A DNA stretch of 64,000 nucleotides from Jacaranda mimosifolia (GCA_018894105.1 CM032127.1:32600260-32664259), one strand, 5' to 3'; numbered from the stretch's first letter, positions 1-12,485 are shown. The notes: a model not told the origin generated them from the sequence alone. Translations and numbers: made by a program.

Positions 1-935
1 TTGGAGAGACGAATGCCATATCCTACGAGAATGAATCCTTTCTTGGATTTTTCCATACTAAGCCTCTTTAGTATCTTGTTAATGTATAAGATTTGGGAAA
101 GCCCTAGCATCCTTCTCAATCTATCACTATAGATATGTATTCCTAATACGTAGGATGCTTCTCCTAAATCCTTCATGGACAATTAAGTAGATAACTACAC
201 TTTAGGACACTCTAACATTCCTACCTCATTCCAAATGAGAAAGATGTCATCGAGGTAAAGGACAATAAACTGTATACTACTCCCACTAGCCTTCATATAC
301 ACACATGGTTCATACATATTTTTGACAAAGCCAAATGATTAAACTATCTTATCAAAATATATGTTCCAACTTCGAGACGCTTGTTTGAGTCCATAGATAG
401 ATGTCTGGAGTTTGCAAATCTTTTGCTCACTTTCGTTAGATATAAAACCTTATGGTTGCTCTATGTAGATTTCTTTTTCAATATCCCCATTAAGGAAAGT
501 AGTTTTTACTTCCATTTGCCATATCTCATAGTCATAATGTGCGGCTATGGTAAGTAGAATCTGGATGGACTTAGGCATTGCAACCGGCGAAAAGATTTCC
601 CCAAAATCGATATCAGGTCTTTAAGTGTAACCTTTTGCCACTGGTCACGCCTTCAAGGTTGCTACTTCTCCATCGACTCCTAAATTTCACTTATAGATCC
701 ACTTGCAACCAACAGGAACTATTCCTTTTGGTGGGTCTACCAAAGTCCATACTTTGTTGGAGTACATGGAGTCCATTTCGGATCTCATGCCATCAAGCTA
801 ATGTCCTGAGTCTATGTTTAACATAGTTTCCTCATATATCTTTGGATCACTATTTGATTGGCCAGTCTCATGAAGGAATCCAAACCTTTTGGGTTGCTTT
901 TTCATTTGGTCTAACCTTCATACAAGTTATGTGTA
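1..935 (-). pseudogene. copia reverse transcriptase (copy A, decayed, runs off window)
   Basis: In several frames the minus strand reads the start of the copia RT. Around 715-780 it gives MYSNKVWTLVDPPKG, the standard opening of Angela-type RTs. Further down come the segment ending in the product-groove motif and, near position 1-60, the GFI..GYGI.LS stretch that precedes RNase H. Frameshifts and stops break it, so no single frame covers the domain. RNase H and the 3' LTR would lie beyond the left edge of the window. The better-preserved sister copy at 23,823-25,427 was used to recognise it. Confidence 0.8.
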
Positions 936-941
936 AGGCTC

Positions 942-1898
942 TTAATGCTCACTTGTTTTTACTACTTGTAGGATTTGTTGATCATTTTGAACTTCATCAA
1001 GTTCAACAACAATGTCATTTCTATCTAGTAGCAATTCCTTTTCCAAAAAGTGGATGTTCCTTGAAACAAACACTTTTTGTTCCGAGAGATCATAGAAGTA
1101 ATAACCTAAAGGCTCTCTTGGGTATCCCATGAACTTGCACATGGTAGATCTACTATCCAATTTGTCTCCCACTATCCATGCCACGTAGGCGGGAGACCTC
1201 CCAAGCCTTAAGGTATTGGTAAAATGGTGATTTGTCATTCCACATCTTATGTGGTGTCTTTGGCACCGACCTTATTGATACTACATTTAATAGCATTGCC
1301 ACCATTTGTAAGGCGTATCCCCAAAAAAAGATGGGCACATTGGAAAAGCTCATCATGGAACGTACCATGTCCAATAATGTATAGTTTCTCCTTTCTACTA
1401 CTCCATTATGTTGGGGGTGTGCCGATGGAGCCCATTGAGGGAGAATCCCAATTTTTTTAGATAATCCAAGAATTTGGTACTAAAGTATTCTCCCCCTTGA
1501 TCCAATCGAAGAGCTTTAAAACTAAGTTCCTTTTGTTTTTCCACTTCATTTGTATACTCTATGAACTTTTCAAAAGCTTTGAATTTGTACTTCACAAGAT
1601 ACATATCTGAACCAACAATAATCATCGGTAAAGGTAATGAAGTAGGAATAACCTCGTCTTGCACTAATTCTTAGTGGGCCACAAACATCTATATGGATCA
1701 AATCTAATGGACTTGGTGAGCGCTCCGTTTGTCCTACAGAAGAAGCCTTGGTCATTTTTCCATTTAAACAAGATTCACAAGTAGGAAGGTTCTCAATGCC
1801 ACTAACATTTAGTGCTTTGAGAGTTTCTAACTTGTTCATCCTATTTTTAAAAATATGCCCAAGTCTTGCATGCCATAGAATGTCATCTTCTTGGTTAT
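942..1898 (-). pseudogene. copia integrase (copy A, decayed)
   Basis: The minus strand gives the zinc-binding end of the GAG-pre-integrase region (CESCLNGKM near 1770). It continues with the first catalytic Asp context DVCGPL, the ITFTDDY stretch, the second Asp context RLDQGGEY near 1500, and the WGYAL / VGDKLDSRS.CKF.GYP segment (1090-1350) that follows the catalytic core. The catalytic Glu context (NGVVERRN) is readable only in another frame near 1395-1420, so the gene is split by at least three frameshifts. Expected role: insertion of copia cDNA. It is non-functional here. Confidence 0.82.
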
Positions 1899-3150
1899 CT
1901 AATTTTCTTTTAGTTGGTTGAATATGATTAGTGAAGGTTGGGAATCTAGTACGTATAATCTGTTATTTAATGTACCTTGTGTAATTAAAGAACCATTCTT
2001 TAATGCTTTCAATACCCTATTCGATATAGAAAAATCAAATCCTTCATTATCAAGAATGGGAATTGAACCAATGTTCTTAACAAGTTGGGGTACATAACAA
2101 CAAGGATCTAGCACAATACAAGCATTCCCCATGTCTAACATTACTACGCCTTGGACCGTGGTGGCAACTCTTGCTACATTTTCAACATGGAGGATCATAT
2201 CCCCCTCACGTAGACTCTTTTTTCTTTCCATCCCCTGTAATGAATTACAAAGGTGAGAGCTATATATGGTATCAAATTATTCATGAGGAAGAGTTAGTCG
2301 TTAAGTGCACTTCAATAAAGTTCATACCCTTCTCAAAGGTGCCAAGGCATTCCTTGCAGTTTCTTTTCCAATGCCTCTTTTCACTATAGTAAAAACAAGT
2401 TGCATCGATTTTGTCACCTTTCTTCTTCTTAACTCCCCCCAAACCTTTTAAGGGTTGCTTTCCCTTCGAGGAGGAACTCTTCTTCATCTTGCCTCCCTTT
2501 CTAGGACCTCTAGGGCCCTTCAACTTAAAGCTGGAAGCAAGCATAAGAGGTTTTTCCTTTTTCATAGTTGCCTTGGTGGTCACCATCATGTTCACCAATT
2601 CATTAATCTTTGCCTCTTGCTTGGACATATTAAAGTTCATAATGAATTGGTCGAATGAAGGGGGTAATGATTGTATGATCAGATGTACGTAGAGATCATT
2701 GCCTATGACCACATCTAGTTATCCAAGTTTTTAGATAAGTCCAATCATCTTAAGCCCGTGATCATGGACATTTGAACCCTCTACCATCCTTGATCTAAAT
2801 AGCTCTCTAGACAAAGTGAACCTTTTGTGTCTTGTTTGAACAACATACAACTTTTGTAAGTGTTTGTAAATCTTACATGCATGTCTCATATGCTTGTGAG
2901 TCTTTTGGAGCTCATTAGTCAAAGCCATAAAGAGGAATCCCAGTTGTAGATCATTATCCACAAGTTTAGTGAACACTTCACAAGCCTCATCGGTGGTATC
3001 ATCACCGAAGGTGTCTAGTAGACATTGATCAGGCACATAAGTCCTCTTTTCGGTGTCAATAATGATTTTAAGGTTTCTTAACCAATCATGAAAGTTAGGC
3101 CCGATAAGTTTATTGATTTTCAAAATGCTTGTGAGTAGATTTTTAGTCAT
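1899..3150 (-). pseudogene. copia gag and protease region (copy A)
   Basis: Gag starts at the conserved Met at 3150 (MTKNLL), matching MAKNPL in the plus-strand copy at 21,251. It contains the WLRNLKIIID and LYVVQTRHKRF segments of a plant copia gag. Two in-frame stops near 2716-2732 interrupt it. The nucleocapsid zinc knuckle near 2370-2410 reads CFYYSEKRHWKRNC, so the second Cys is Tyr and the knuckle cannot bind zinc normally. Downstream (1899-2231) is the stretch between the protease and integrase, including DMILHV and YVPQLVKN. The protease catalytic triad is not legible. Confidence 0.84.
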
Positions 3151-5128
3151 TTTCTTTTTTGAAGATTTCAAAAATCTACAAGAGGCGAAACAAGAGTATA
3201 AGCATATGATTGAATTTTGATATTGAAAACATGTTCATAGTCTTTCAAGCATGTTTTTCTCCCACTATTTTATCAAATCCTTCACCTCCTAGAAGAATTT
3301 GAGAAATCTCATTTCCTAGTGAGAATTACGATCCCAAGGACTTCCAAGATGACTTCCATAACCGAGTGCCATCCATAAGCAATCAAAGGGTAAGCAATTT
3401 TTGCTAATTGTATTTCATACAACTCTTGATGTATTTTGCCTTACATTTCACATAGACCTATATAACCATGTGCCGTCTACATTACTAAGTGTTAAACCCA
3501 ACCTACCAATCAAACTTTATGGGCACCACAACATCCCCCATGATCGAGTGCCAATGTGTTGGCGTTATTAAGTCAAAGATGCATCTCATACTATGTGTAT
3601 GCTCACAGCTTTCCTCCTAAGTGTGACCCCCGTAACCAAATGCCATCACACAAACTTGGTAGCATCATCATGGCATACATTATTGGTAGAAGACATAGAT
3701 TAATTCAGACTCCTTTTAATTTATATCCATTTTGACTTAATATTTGAAAACACTTAGACTTTCTAAGTTGAGGGTTTTTGCTTGTAAAGATCTCATCATA
3801 TTATCTTCTTATTTAGGTTTTCTATATCCTAACCATGCATCTCATACATCAATGGGATATGGAAAACATAAATAAGTAAATGCACCTAGCATGCTCCTAG
3901 GGTGGGATGACCACAAGCTTTAGCCAAGTGGTGCACTTAGAGCTATAGGTGCACCACCTTGTTGATTTTAAGTGAATTAATTAAATCTAGCTATTACATG
4001 AGTGTATCCCCATACATTCATGGGTCTTCAAAAGTCTCCATGCCTCCAATGATCTTTTTTGCTCCATGCAATATTTACATGAAAAAGAAATTCTCACTCT
4101 TAGTGATTCTACCTTCATAACAATTACAAGATAGAATTAAGAGGCATGCAAGCCCAATTTAATATAACTCTTTTCAACAGCTTGAAATAAATAAAATCAA
4201 TATTAAAAGCTCATGATGATTCTCATTCATTCAACAATTAAATAAACAATAAATAAGTAAAGAATTAACAATTAATTCCAACAATTAGATGCTTATCTCA
4301 TAAAAAAATAATTGGCCAAGCAAGAAGAAGCATAAGAATTATGCCATAAATTGAAGATTAACTTTAACAAAATTTTTAAAGCATTAAAAAATTTCAAACA
4401 TCATTTTGAGACCTTGCACTATACTTGTGCATCTATCATGTGTGAGTTAAAACACTTTTGGTCACATAAAGGAGCACAAAAAACAATAAAATTTAAGAAA
4501 AATGAAAATTGGCCATTATTCGCCTAGGCTAGGTGCACAGCCGCACGGCAGGTGCGTGCTTGGTACACCCGCTGCTCGGCTAGTGCCTGGCCAAGTAGGG
4601 CGACAACCTCTATTTTCATCTCTTGCTCGAATCAAGTGTAAAATAGCTCAACTTTTGTGCACCAAAAATTTTAGGACATTTCCTAAACATTGAAACACAT
4701 ATTATAGATAAAATTCTAGATTCAAAACTCCTTTTAAAAATAGAATTTCAAGTGCTCAATTATGCTTTAAAAAACAAGTTAAAGTAAGAATCACATTTTT
4801 AAAAAATCTCCAACAAAACTCGAATCAAATTGGATCTAAAAATAACCAAAACAACTTGAGATCAATAAACACATGCTATATCAGCATACAACAACAATTA
4901 ATGCCAAATCAACATTCAATATTAATAGCTATGAATTAAAACATACTAATCATATGAATCAACACTTAAAACACATATTAGCATGCTTTCAATCCATCAA
5001 TTAAGGAGCCATACACAACATCATACAAATACTCCAATTCATCATATAAATCAAGAATATGGTGATTTTGATCAATCCATCACATGAATCAATCAATCAA
5101 AAGAAATCCAAATTAAAGTATGAATTAG
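3151..5128 (-). other. untranslated leader of Angela copy A
   Basis: This gene-free stretch lies between the primer-binding site and gag. On the minus strand it aligns by eye with the leader before gag at 21,251: shared blocks include the start near 4400-4430 (GTGCAAGGTCTCAA) and the block immediately before gag (3171-3340). It carries decayed forms of a repeated CGGTCACGGGGG-type motif seen more clearly in the other copies. No protein-coding signal is seen. Confidence 0.7.
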
Positions 5129-5140
5129 GCTCCAATACCA
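5129..5140 (-). other. primer-binding site, initiator Met-tRNA type (copy A)
   Basis: The minus strand reads TGGTATTGGAGC, close to the plant copia consensus TGGTATCAGAGC that pairs with the 3' end of initiator methionine tRNA. It sits two bases after an LTR end reading CTACA, as in the sister copies. Confidence 0.75.
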
Positions 5141-5142
5141 CT

Positions 5143-6498
5143 TGTAGGCAAGTAAGGCACTAGGATCTAATAATAAAACTTCAAAAGCTAAATTAACTAG
5201 TGCTTTACAAGAAAACAAGGATCTAAACATGCTTAAGATTTAGATTTAGTTGCAAAGTTACCTTGAAAAGCTAAATCCAATGGAAGGATGAAGAACTTTT
5301 CTCCAATCCAAAATTTATCAAACAGTAGCATAGCTAAAAGAGTGCAACTTTTGCACAAACCAGAAGTCTCCAAAAAATCTTGAAAAACTGTACTATATCA
5401 TCAACACTTTGATGAAGCTACTATGAAAATTTCAGACCAAACCTACTTTTGGATCTCCTAGAAAAAATTTGCCAAGTTGCTACCTAGACTACTAGAACCC
5501 CAAGGCACTACAATCCTAATTTCTTGCCTCTATCAATATGAACCACACACTATTGCTTTTCTCAATTTCTCCTAAATATTAGCTGGAGACTGAGAGGACA
5601 AATATGAGCTTGATGGCTGATTTGGGGGTAGGAGAAGAAGAGGAAAGTGAAGCTTCAACTTATGAGGCAACACTTTGAAGGAGGGAAAAATGTGATAATC
5701 TAATTCTTCATATGGATTGTGATAGCCGCCCACCCTCACCTCTATATCTATATATAGAGGGAGGATGGTATAATGCCAAGGTGGCATCACACCTTCCTCA
5801 AGGTGGGGGACCGCCCACTTTTCTTGCAAGTGGGCAAATTCAAATCTAATTTGAATTTTGTGTGCATTTGAATTACATTTGAAATCTAATTTCAAATTAA
5901 TTAAATGCCACACTAAAATAAACCTTTTATTTGAATTTTCCACCCAAAATATATTCTACTCATTAATTATATTAGACACTTTAATTTAATTAATTTAATC
6001 CTTGACTTAAATATTGAGTCAACTAACTTAACTCTTTAAGCTAGCAATTGTTAGCTTAACTATTTAAGTTAACTTGACCGATTGATGGTCATGTGGCACC
6101 AAATAATTAACTCCTTAATTATTGATCTAATTTAACTCCTTAAATTATTTGATCAATTTAACAATTAAATTAATCAAGCCAAAATGACATCAAGTTTTGA
6201 TCACCCAAAAAATTGGTCACATGGAGTAAGTTTCTAACTCTTAGAAGAAATTCCTCCGTTAAATAGAAAATGCAATTGGTCTTTCCATCTCCTATCTCCC
6301 GAAAGAGGCCTAGGGCAAGATATTTTTAGGCTCCTTAATAGCCTCGATACTTTGCCTCTATTCTCAATGTTCGATTCTACTTTATGAACTCATCTTTTGA
6401 AAACTCCTTTTCTAAATTGTCACACTAACTTGCAGAAGGATTTCTTGAAATCGATCATTATTGAATACATAGAATATGTACTTGCCCTTCACAAAGAC
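5143..6498 (-). repeat. partial 5' LTR of Angela copy A
   Basis: This is the last 1.36 kb of a 2.24 kb LTR on the minus strand, aligned by eye with the full LTRs at 9789-12,027 and 14,090-16,328. It includes a TATA-like box (CTATATATCTATATAGAG context, 5741-5763), an adjacent inverted repeat (5767-5793) and the CTCCTATCTCCCGAAAGAGG block (6286-6308). The 123-codon open frame inside it is chance. Its 5' end is lost at 6498. Confidence 0.82.
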
Positions 6499-8090
6499 TG
6501 TTGCAATAGTACCTTGCAGCCAATAAGATTGGCATGTGAACTATTTTACTGGTGATACAATCTTGATTGAATGACATTCTTTATAAATGGTCATCTTCAT
6601 CTTATGCTTATATTACTTCACTGGCATTTGGTTGAAGCCCTTAATCACACAAGACTAGGGACTTGGGCACGCACTAGGTGGTGATCACGGAATAAGCCTT
6701 ATACGGTTATGATCTTAAACATCCCAAGTTATAAAATCTTATAAGATATGGCATCTAAGATTCGGATGGACTTGAATTAACAATGCACAATCCAAGGGTT
6801 GGATGTTGCCCCATTCAATGAGCAAACCATATGAGATATGGATGAATGTTAGCGGGTGCTTATTAGAAAACAAGGTACTTGAGGCCCGTCTGGAGAATCC
6901 ACTAGGTAGCCACAGTGGTAAGTCGGTAGCGGCAAGTTCTCAAGCTTACTCTAGTACATATAATTAGTTCTTTGACTTGAGGATCAATTGTAACCTTGTG
7001 TTTTGGTCATCATGCTTTGACTTTTCCTTATTCACATAGCGGGTCATTCGAATTGAGGTTAGCTATGAGCTACTTAGACATGGAGGTTTGTGAGATCCAA
7101 GATGGGATCCAACTCATCGTCTTTGTGAAGGGTAAGTGCATCTCCTATGTTTTCTATAATGATTGATTCTAAGGAATCCTTGGCCAAGGTAGTATGATAA
7201 TTTGGAAAAAGAGTTTTTCGAAGATGAGGTCATAAATCAAAATCAAACATTGGGAATAGATGTATAGTATTGAGGCTATTAGGGAGCTGGCAAATATATT
7301 GTCCTAAGCCTCTTTCATGGAAATACGAGATGGAATAACTGTATTTGCATAATACTGTATAGCTAGAATAATTCACCAAAAGCATTCATTCGGTTAATTG
7401 TTGGGCTTCATGGGCTTGAGGTTGGAGATCAACCATGGAGATTGGGCACTCCTCAATTAATAGAGATTAATTGAATTGAGTCGATTAGTTTAAAAGAGTT
7501 TAAACTAGCGTGAATATTTGATATTCTAAAGTCACAAGAGTTGTGAACCCAGTCCAATAAACAATAGAACTTAATGGGTCACACACAAAAGTTAATTGGA
7601 ATCGTACTTGATGAAGAGAATTTTTTAAGTATTAGAAAGATTCCTAGTGACTAAAAATTGAGGGTTACAGTTGATGCAATTTTTAATCATTTTAGGTTGA
7701 TCAATTTAATTATTAAATTGATCTAATTAATTTAAGGAGTTAAATTAAGACCAATTAAATTAATTGTTAATTTAATTTGGTGCCACATGACTATCAATTG
7801 GTCAAGTTAACTTAAAGAGTTAAGTTAACAAATGCTAGCTTAAATAGTTAAGCTAGTTGACTTAAAAGTTAAGTCAAAGTTTAATTAAATTAAAGTGTTT
7901 AATTTAATTAACGTGAACAAATGTTTTTGGAGGAAAAATTCAAATGAATGATTCATTTGGTGTGAATTTAGAATTTATTTGGATGACATTTCATATAATG
8001 AAATAAAGATTCCAAAGAAATTTAAATTCAAAAGAAATGCACATGTAACTTGCAAGTTGGCATGCACATATGGCGCCCCTCCTTAAGGAA

Positions 8091-8142
8091 GGTGTGATAC
8101 CACCTTGGCATCACACCATCCTCCCTCTATACATAGATATAG
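8091..8142 (+). promoter_or_regulatory. LTR core promoter with adjacent inverted repeat (copy B)
   Basis: An imperfect inverted repeat with arms GGTGTGATACC and GGCATCACACC (8091-8117) is followed 8 bp later by a TATA-like CTCTATACATAGATATAG. The same arrangement occurs in the other Angela LTRs of the window, at 11,363-11,416 (+), 5741-5793 (-) and 17,463-17,513 (-). It is therefore a conserved LTR feature, and the likely transcription start region of the element. Confidence 0.55.
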
Positions 8143-8669
8143 AAGGAGGCAACCAAATGCATGTGATTACGCAAGCATTAAGATCTAATTGTTAGATCTA
8201 AATTTCCCTCCAATTTTGTGATTCTCTCATGAGTTGAGGCTTCACACCTTCTTCACCTCCCTCCCTTACTTTTCGGCCTTCATAAAGTTATTACTTTGTT
8301 CTTAGTTTTTCCAGTTGAACTAGAATGAAAAGGATTGTCCATTGGTATATGGACTTTCACATTAGAGGCAAGACACTTAGATTGCTTGGTTTTTGGTGAT
8401 CCTTTATTCCAATATCAAGTTTCTGGACTCTATTCGATTGTTTGTGGATGTCTGACAAGTCATGCGTCCACTACAAGTCCTTAGGGCCTTGATTCTCACT
8501 AGGAAATATGATTTTTTGAATTCTTTTGGGGGATGAAGGATTTGATAAAATAGTAGGAGAAAAATATACTTGAAAGACCATAAACATATTTTCAAATATC
8601 AATATTCAATCGTATGCTTATATTCTTTTTTTTTCTTTTTTGTAGATTTTTGAAATCTTCAAACTCAAA

Positions 8670-9788
8670 ATGGCTAAGAATCCACTCATGTTATTTTGGA
8701 AACCAATAAACCAATGGGGTCAAACTTCCACGACTGATTTAACCTCAAAATCGTTCTAAATTCGTAGAAACGGATAGGTGTCCTATATCATGGTGCTCTT
8801 TATCCCATGGAGACTAAAGTAGATCAAAAGATACATGAAATGTTCACAAACTAGGTTGAGGATTGTGCTATCTATAGTCTCATTTTAGCATCTACAAACT
8901 TCAAAAATCTCAAGAATACATGAATAGTACCTAGGTTTAAGTTTACAAGAGTTGTAAAGCAAACAAGGTATGAGAAGTCCATGTTGTCAAAGGATATTTT
9001 TCAAGCTAGGATAAATGAGAAGTCATGTGTCATCGACTATGGTCTAAATATGATTAGGCTTGGAAAAGCTTTTCAACTTAGACGTAGTAATGGACAATGA
9101 TCTCCATATCCTCGCCAAGTTTTATTGATCAAAGTATTGATCTAGACGGAGACTACCATGACAAGGACAAATCCTTGATGCTTGCTTCCTCATCCAAGTC
9201 TATGGGCCCTAGCGGTGCCAAAAAGGGAGGTAAAAGGAATAAAAGTTTTTCCTTGAAGGGAAAGCAACCATTAAATGCATCCAGTGGAGTCAAGAAGATT
9301 TTAGAGGATATAGTCGATATTACTTGTTTCTACTTTGGCAAGAAAGGGCATTAGAGAAGCAATTGCAAAGCTTATCTTGCAACCCTTGAGAAGAGTATGC
9401 ACTTTATTGAAGTGAATTTTAGGATAAATTCGTCCTCATCGATATATGATATCGCATGTGATTCTTATCTTTGTAAGTGGTTACAAGGAATAGAAAGAAG
9501 AATAAAACTTAGTGGTGGGGATATGATCCACCACCTTAGCTAAGGAGTAAAAGTTGCAGCTAAAGCCGAAGGCCTATGATAAGTTAGACTTAGGGAACTC
9601 TATACTTGTAGTGAACACTTGTTATTATGTACCATATATTGTTGAGAATAATATTTCAATTCCTATTTTAGATAGTAAAGGATTTGATCCTTCTATATCA
9701 AATGGGAGATTGAAGACATTAAAGAATGGGTTCTTTAGTTGCTCATGGTACCCCTAACAAAGGATTATACATTTTTGGATCCCCAACT
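8670..9788 (+). pseudogene. copia gag to pre-integrase region (copy B, heavily decayed)
   Basis: The start MAKNPL at 8670 is the family gag start. Frameshifts follow at once. A basic SKSMGPSGAKKGGKR stretch and a zinc knuckle CFYFGKKGH-stop-RSNC are readable at 9190-9370; there the second Cys is Phe and the conserved Trp is a stop. The segment at 9580-9735 (LDLGNS, YYVPYIVENN, ISIPILDSKGFD) matches the protease/pre-integrase stretch of the sister copies. It ends in mid-domain at the LTR junction near 9788. Confidence 0.8.
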
Positions 9789-11000
9789 AGTTGGAAATAG
9801 TGCACGGCAAGCCAATAGATTTGGCCTTGTAAAGCTATTTTCTTGTAAAAATAATCTTGACTTAATGATATCTTGTATATGGAAACATTTATCTCATGCA
9901 CCATATTACTTCACTAGCATTTGGATGAAGTACTTAGATCACTTAAGACTACGGGACTTGGTCACGCACTAGGTGGTGATCATGGAATAAGTCTTATACG
10001 GTCGTGATCTTAAAATATTCCAAGTCATAGGATCTCTAGAGACATGAAATCTGAGATTTGTATAGACTTGCACTAATGATGCATAAATCCAAGGGGTTGG
10101 ATATTACTCTGTTCCATGAGCAATCGTATGTGATACGAGTGCGTGTTAGTAGGTGCTTGTTAGAGAACAAGGCACTGAAGACCTACCGGAGACTCCACTA
10201 AGTAGCCGTAGTGGCAAGTCGGTAGTGGTTAGTTCTCCTGCTTACGCTAGTGCATATTATTAGTCCTCTGACCTGAGGATCCATGGTAACCTTGTGTCCA
10301 GTCCTCATGCTTTGACTCATCCTTGGTCACTTAGCAGCTGTTCAAGGTGAGATTGGGTATGACTACTTGGCATGGAGGTTTGTGAGATCCAAGAGGGAAT
10401 CCGACTCCTCGCTTTTGTAAAGGGCGAGTACATTGCCTATGCATTTAATAATGATCGATTTGAAGAAATCCTTGCCCAAGGTGGTATGACAATTTGTGAA
10501 AGGAGTTTTACAAAGTTGTGGTCATATAAAGGAATCAGACATTTAGAATAGAATCATAGAATCGAGGCTATTAGGGAGCCGATAAATATCTTGCCCTAGG
10601 CATCTTTCGGGAGATAAGAGACGGAAGGACCGTATTTGCATGGAACGTGTAGAGCTTTAAACGATTCTCATATAGACATTCATTTTGACCAATTAATTGG
10701 GCTCCATGGGCTTGAGGTTGGACATCAACCATGGAGATTAGGTATTCTTCAATTGATGAGATCGATTGAATCAAGTCGACTAGTTTAAAAGGAGTTTTAA
10801 ACTAGAATGAATGTTAAATATTCAAAAGTCACAACAGGTTGTGAGCCTATGTCCAATGAATGGTAGAACCCAATGGGTCACACACAAAAGCCAAAAGACC
10901 TTCCTAATTGATGGAGAAATTTTTCTAAGTGTTAGAAGGATAACCTTTTTCCATGGCCGATTTTTGGGAGACTTTTGAAGATCAATTTTGGCTTGATTAA

Positions 11001-11170
11001 TTTAAGTGTTAAATTAATCAATTAATTTAAGGAGTTAAATTAGGCAAATAATTAAAGAGTTAATTATTTGGTGCCACATTGATCATCAATTGATCAAAGT
11101 TAACTTAAGGGGTTAAATTGACTAAAGTAAACTTAAAGAGTTAAGTTTACTTGACTTAATTGTTAAGTCA
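11001..11170 (+). promoter_or_regulatory. cluster of TTAAGRGTTAA motifs in LTR U3
   Basis: Six imperfect copies of a short palindromic motif (TTAAGTGTTAA, TTAAGGAGTTAA, TTAAAGAGTTAA, TTAAGGGGTTAA and similar) lie 25-55 bp apart, ending about 230 bp upstream of the TATA-like box. The cluster is kept in every LTR copy of the family here, near 6000-6180, 7690-7890, 14,890-15,120 and 17,690-17,880. An enhancer-like role is only an inference. Confidence 0.4.
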
Positions 11171-11362
11171 AGGTTAATTAATTAAATTAAGCAGATTAAT
11201 TTAATTAATGGAAGAACAAGGATTTCAAGAGGGAAAATTCAAATTGGATTTGAATTAATTTGGAATAGGATTCCAAGTTGGCAAGATGAAATTCAAATTC
11301 AATTGAAATTCAAATTGCCAACTTGCACACAACTAATTTTCGGTCCCCACATCCTCATGGGA

Positions 11363-11416
11363 GGTGTGATGCCTCCTTGGAATCACAACTCACACACTCC
11401 ATATATAGATATAGAG
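11363..11416 (+). promoter_or_regulatory. LTR core promoter with adjacent inverted repeat (copy C)
   Basis: The inverted repeat GGTGTGATGCC..GGAATCACAA (11,363-11,388) is followed by the TATA-like CCATATATAGATATAGAG at 11,399-11,416. It is the best-placed promoter candidate of the full-length plus-strand LTR. Confidence 0.55.
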
Positions 11417-12029
11417 CTGGATGAATTTTAGTGTAATTTTTAGCATTAGAAAATCAAATTCTTAATGCTTTCCCTCCAAAAACCTTTCTAGGTAAGATAT
11501 TCATGTGTTGAATTCTTCCATTTCTTCCCTACCAAAACTCTCCAAAAACCGATCATTCTCCATATCCATCTTCAGCTCTAATCTAACTTTGGATCTGGAG
11601 ATTTAGGATCTTATCTTTGGTGTGTGGATCAACGTTGGAGGAGATTTCGCGTTAGACCGATATTTCACAGTTTCCTGCAGATCTTCTGACTTTGAGAATT
11701 TTTTCTTGAAGCTGTCATGCATTTTTTGATCCAAAATTTTCTACTCAAGATATCCTAAGGTGTTAGGTATCTCCCATATTTGTTTTTCGAATTGACTGAG
11801 AGTTTTGGTTGGTCAAATTCGGATCTGAATCCGTTGTGCCAGATCTAGTCGCAAATCTGCCAACACTTGGAGATTTGTTTTTCTTCCTTGAATCTTGCTT
11901 CTAAAGGTAAGTATCTTCTTCTAATTCTGAATATACTGCATGGTATGACCCTGGGATGACCGATTGGCGTTGGATTTGGTGTTTTAATTTTGAATTTTTG
12001 TGCATCCTAATGCCGATTGTTCCTTCAAG

Positions 12030-12041
12030 TGGTATCACAGC
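12030..12041 (+). other. primer-binding site, initiator Met-tRNA type (copy C)
   Basis: TGGTATCACAGC lies two bases after the LTR end. It differs by one base from TGGTATCAGAGC, the usual copia site complementary to initiator methionine tRNA. Seven bases further on, the sequence switches to antisense gag, so there is no element body behind it. Confidence 0.8.
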
Positions 12042-12047
12042 TATAGA

Positions 12048-12485
12048 TGCATCACTTAGCTTCTCAATAAGACTAATCATTTTGAGACCGTGATCATTAA
12101 CATTGGAGCCTTCACTCATCCGTGATCTAAAGAGTTCCTTAGAGAGCGCGAACCTTTCATGCCTTGTTTACACACCATACAACTCTTGCAGGTGCTTATA
12201 TATTTCAGAAGCATGCTTCATATGCTCATGAATCTTTTGGAGCTCATTAGTCATGGATGCCATCATGAGGCATCAAACTTGTAGATCATCATCTAGAAAT
12301 CGCGCGAACTATTCGCAGTCCTCATTAGATGCGTCATCACCCAATGTGTCCACGGGACATTGATCTAGGACATAAGTCCTCTTATCAGAGTCAAAAATTA
12401 TTTTACGGCTCCTAAGCCAATCTTGGAAGTTAAGCCCGGTTAGTTTATTGGTTTCCAAAATGCTTGAGAGTGGATTTTTGGCCAT
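12048..12485 (-). pseudogene. copia gag N-terminal part (copy D)
   Basis: The minus strand starts at the family gag Met (12,485, MAKNPLSSILETNKLTGLN). It continues through FQDWLRS, LDDDLQV, MTNELQKIHEHMKHA, LYGV..RHERFALS and RMSEGSNVNDHGLKM to 12,048. There it runs head-on into the PBS and LTR of copy C. In-frame stops replace a Trp/Arg and a Gln/Arg codon. Gag of this family is normally followed by a basic region and zinc knuckle, which are missing here. Confidence 0.84.

Larger units (their letters stand above)
1..6498 (-). mobile_element. Angela-type Ty1/copia element, copy A (truncated both ends)
   Basis: Read on the minus strand, the order is partial LTR (6498-5143), primer-binding site, about 2 kb leader, gag, protease, integrase, then reverse transcriptase running off position 1. 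This gag-PR-INT-RT order is that of Ty1/copia. The RT wording and the LTR start shared by sister copies match the Angela lineage. The LTR is cut at 6498, where plus-strand copy B begins with its own LTR start, so copy B may have inserted into this LTR or been joined to it by rearrangement. All reading frames carry stops or frameshifts, so the copy is dead. Confidence 0.88.
6499..9788 (+). mobile_element. Angela-type copia element, copy B (5' LTR and gag only)
   Basis: A plus-strand LTR starts at 6499 (TGTTGCAATAGTACC, a decayed TGTTGGAAATAGTGC) and runs to about 8466. There it joins leader sequence (TTGATTCTCACTAGGAAATATGATTT) without a recognisable primer-binding site. Gag and the start of the pre-integrase region follow to 9788, where LTR copy C begins abruptly. 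Integrase, RT and RNase H are absent. Confidence 0.82.
9789..12027 (+). repeat. full-length Angela-type LTR, copy C
   Basis: The 2239-bp LTR begins (TG decayed to AG) TTGGAAATAGTGC and ends CCTTCA, followed two bases later by a primer-binding site. It has exactly the length of the inverted copy at 14,090-16,328. Features in order are the GGACTTGGTCACGCACTAGGTGGTG block (9953-9976), a cluster of TTAAGRGTTAA motifs (11,001-11,170), an inverted repeat (11,363-11,388) and a TATA-like CCATATATAGATATAGAG (11,399-11,416). The left flank is broken gag of copy B rather than a polypurine tract. This LTR therefore heads its own element, whose internal part is missing. Confidence 0.88.

Noticed and set aside
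5572..5943. Open frame of 123 codons on the minus strand
   Set aside because: It lies inside an Angela-type LTR; the equivalent position in the other LTR copies is not open, so it is chance.
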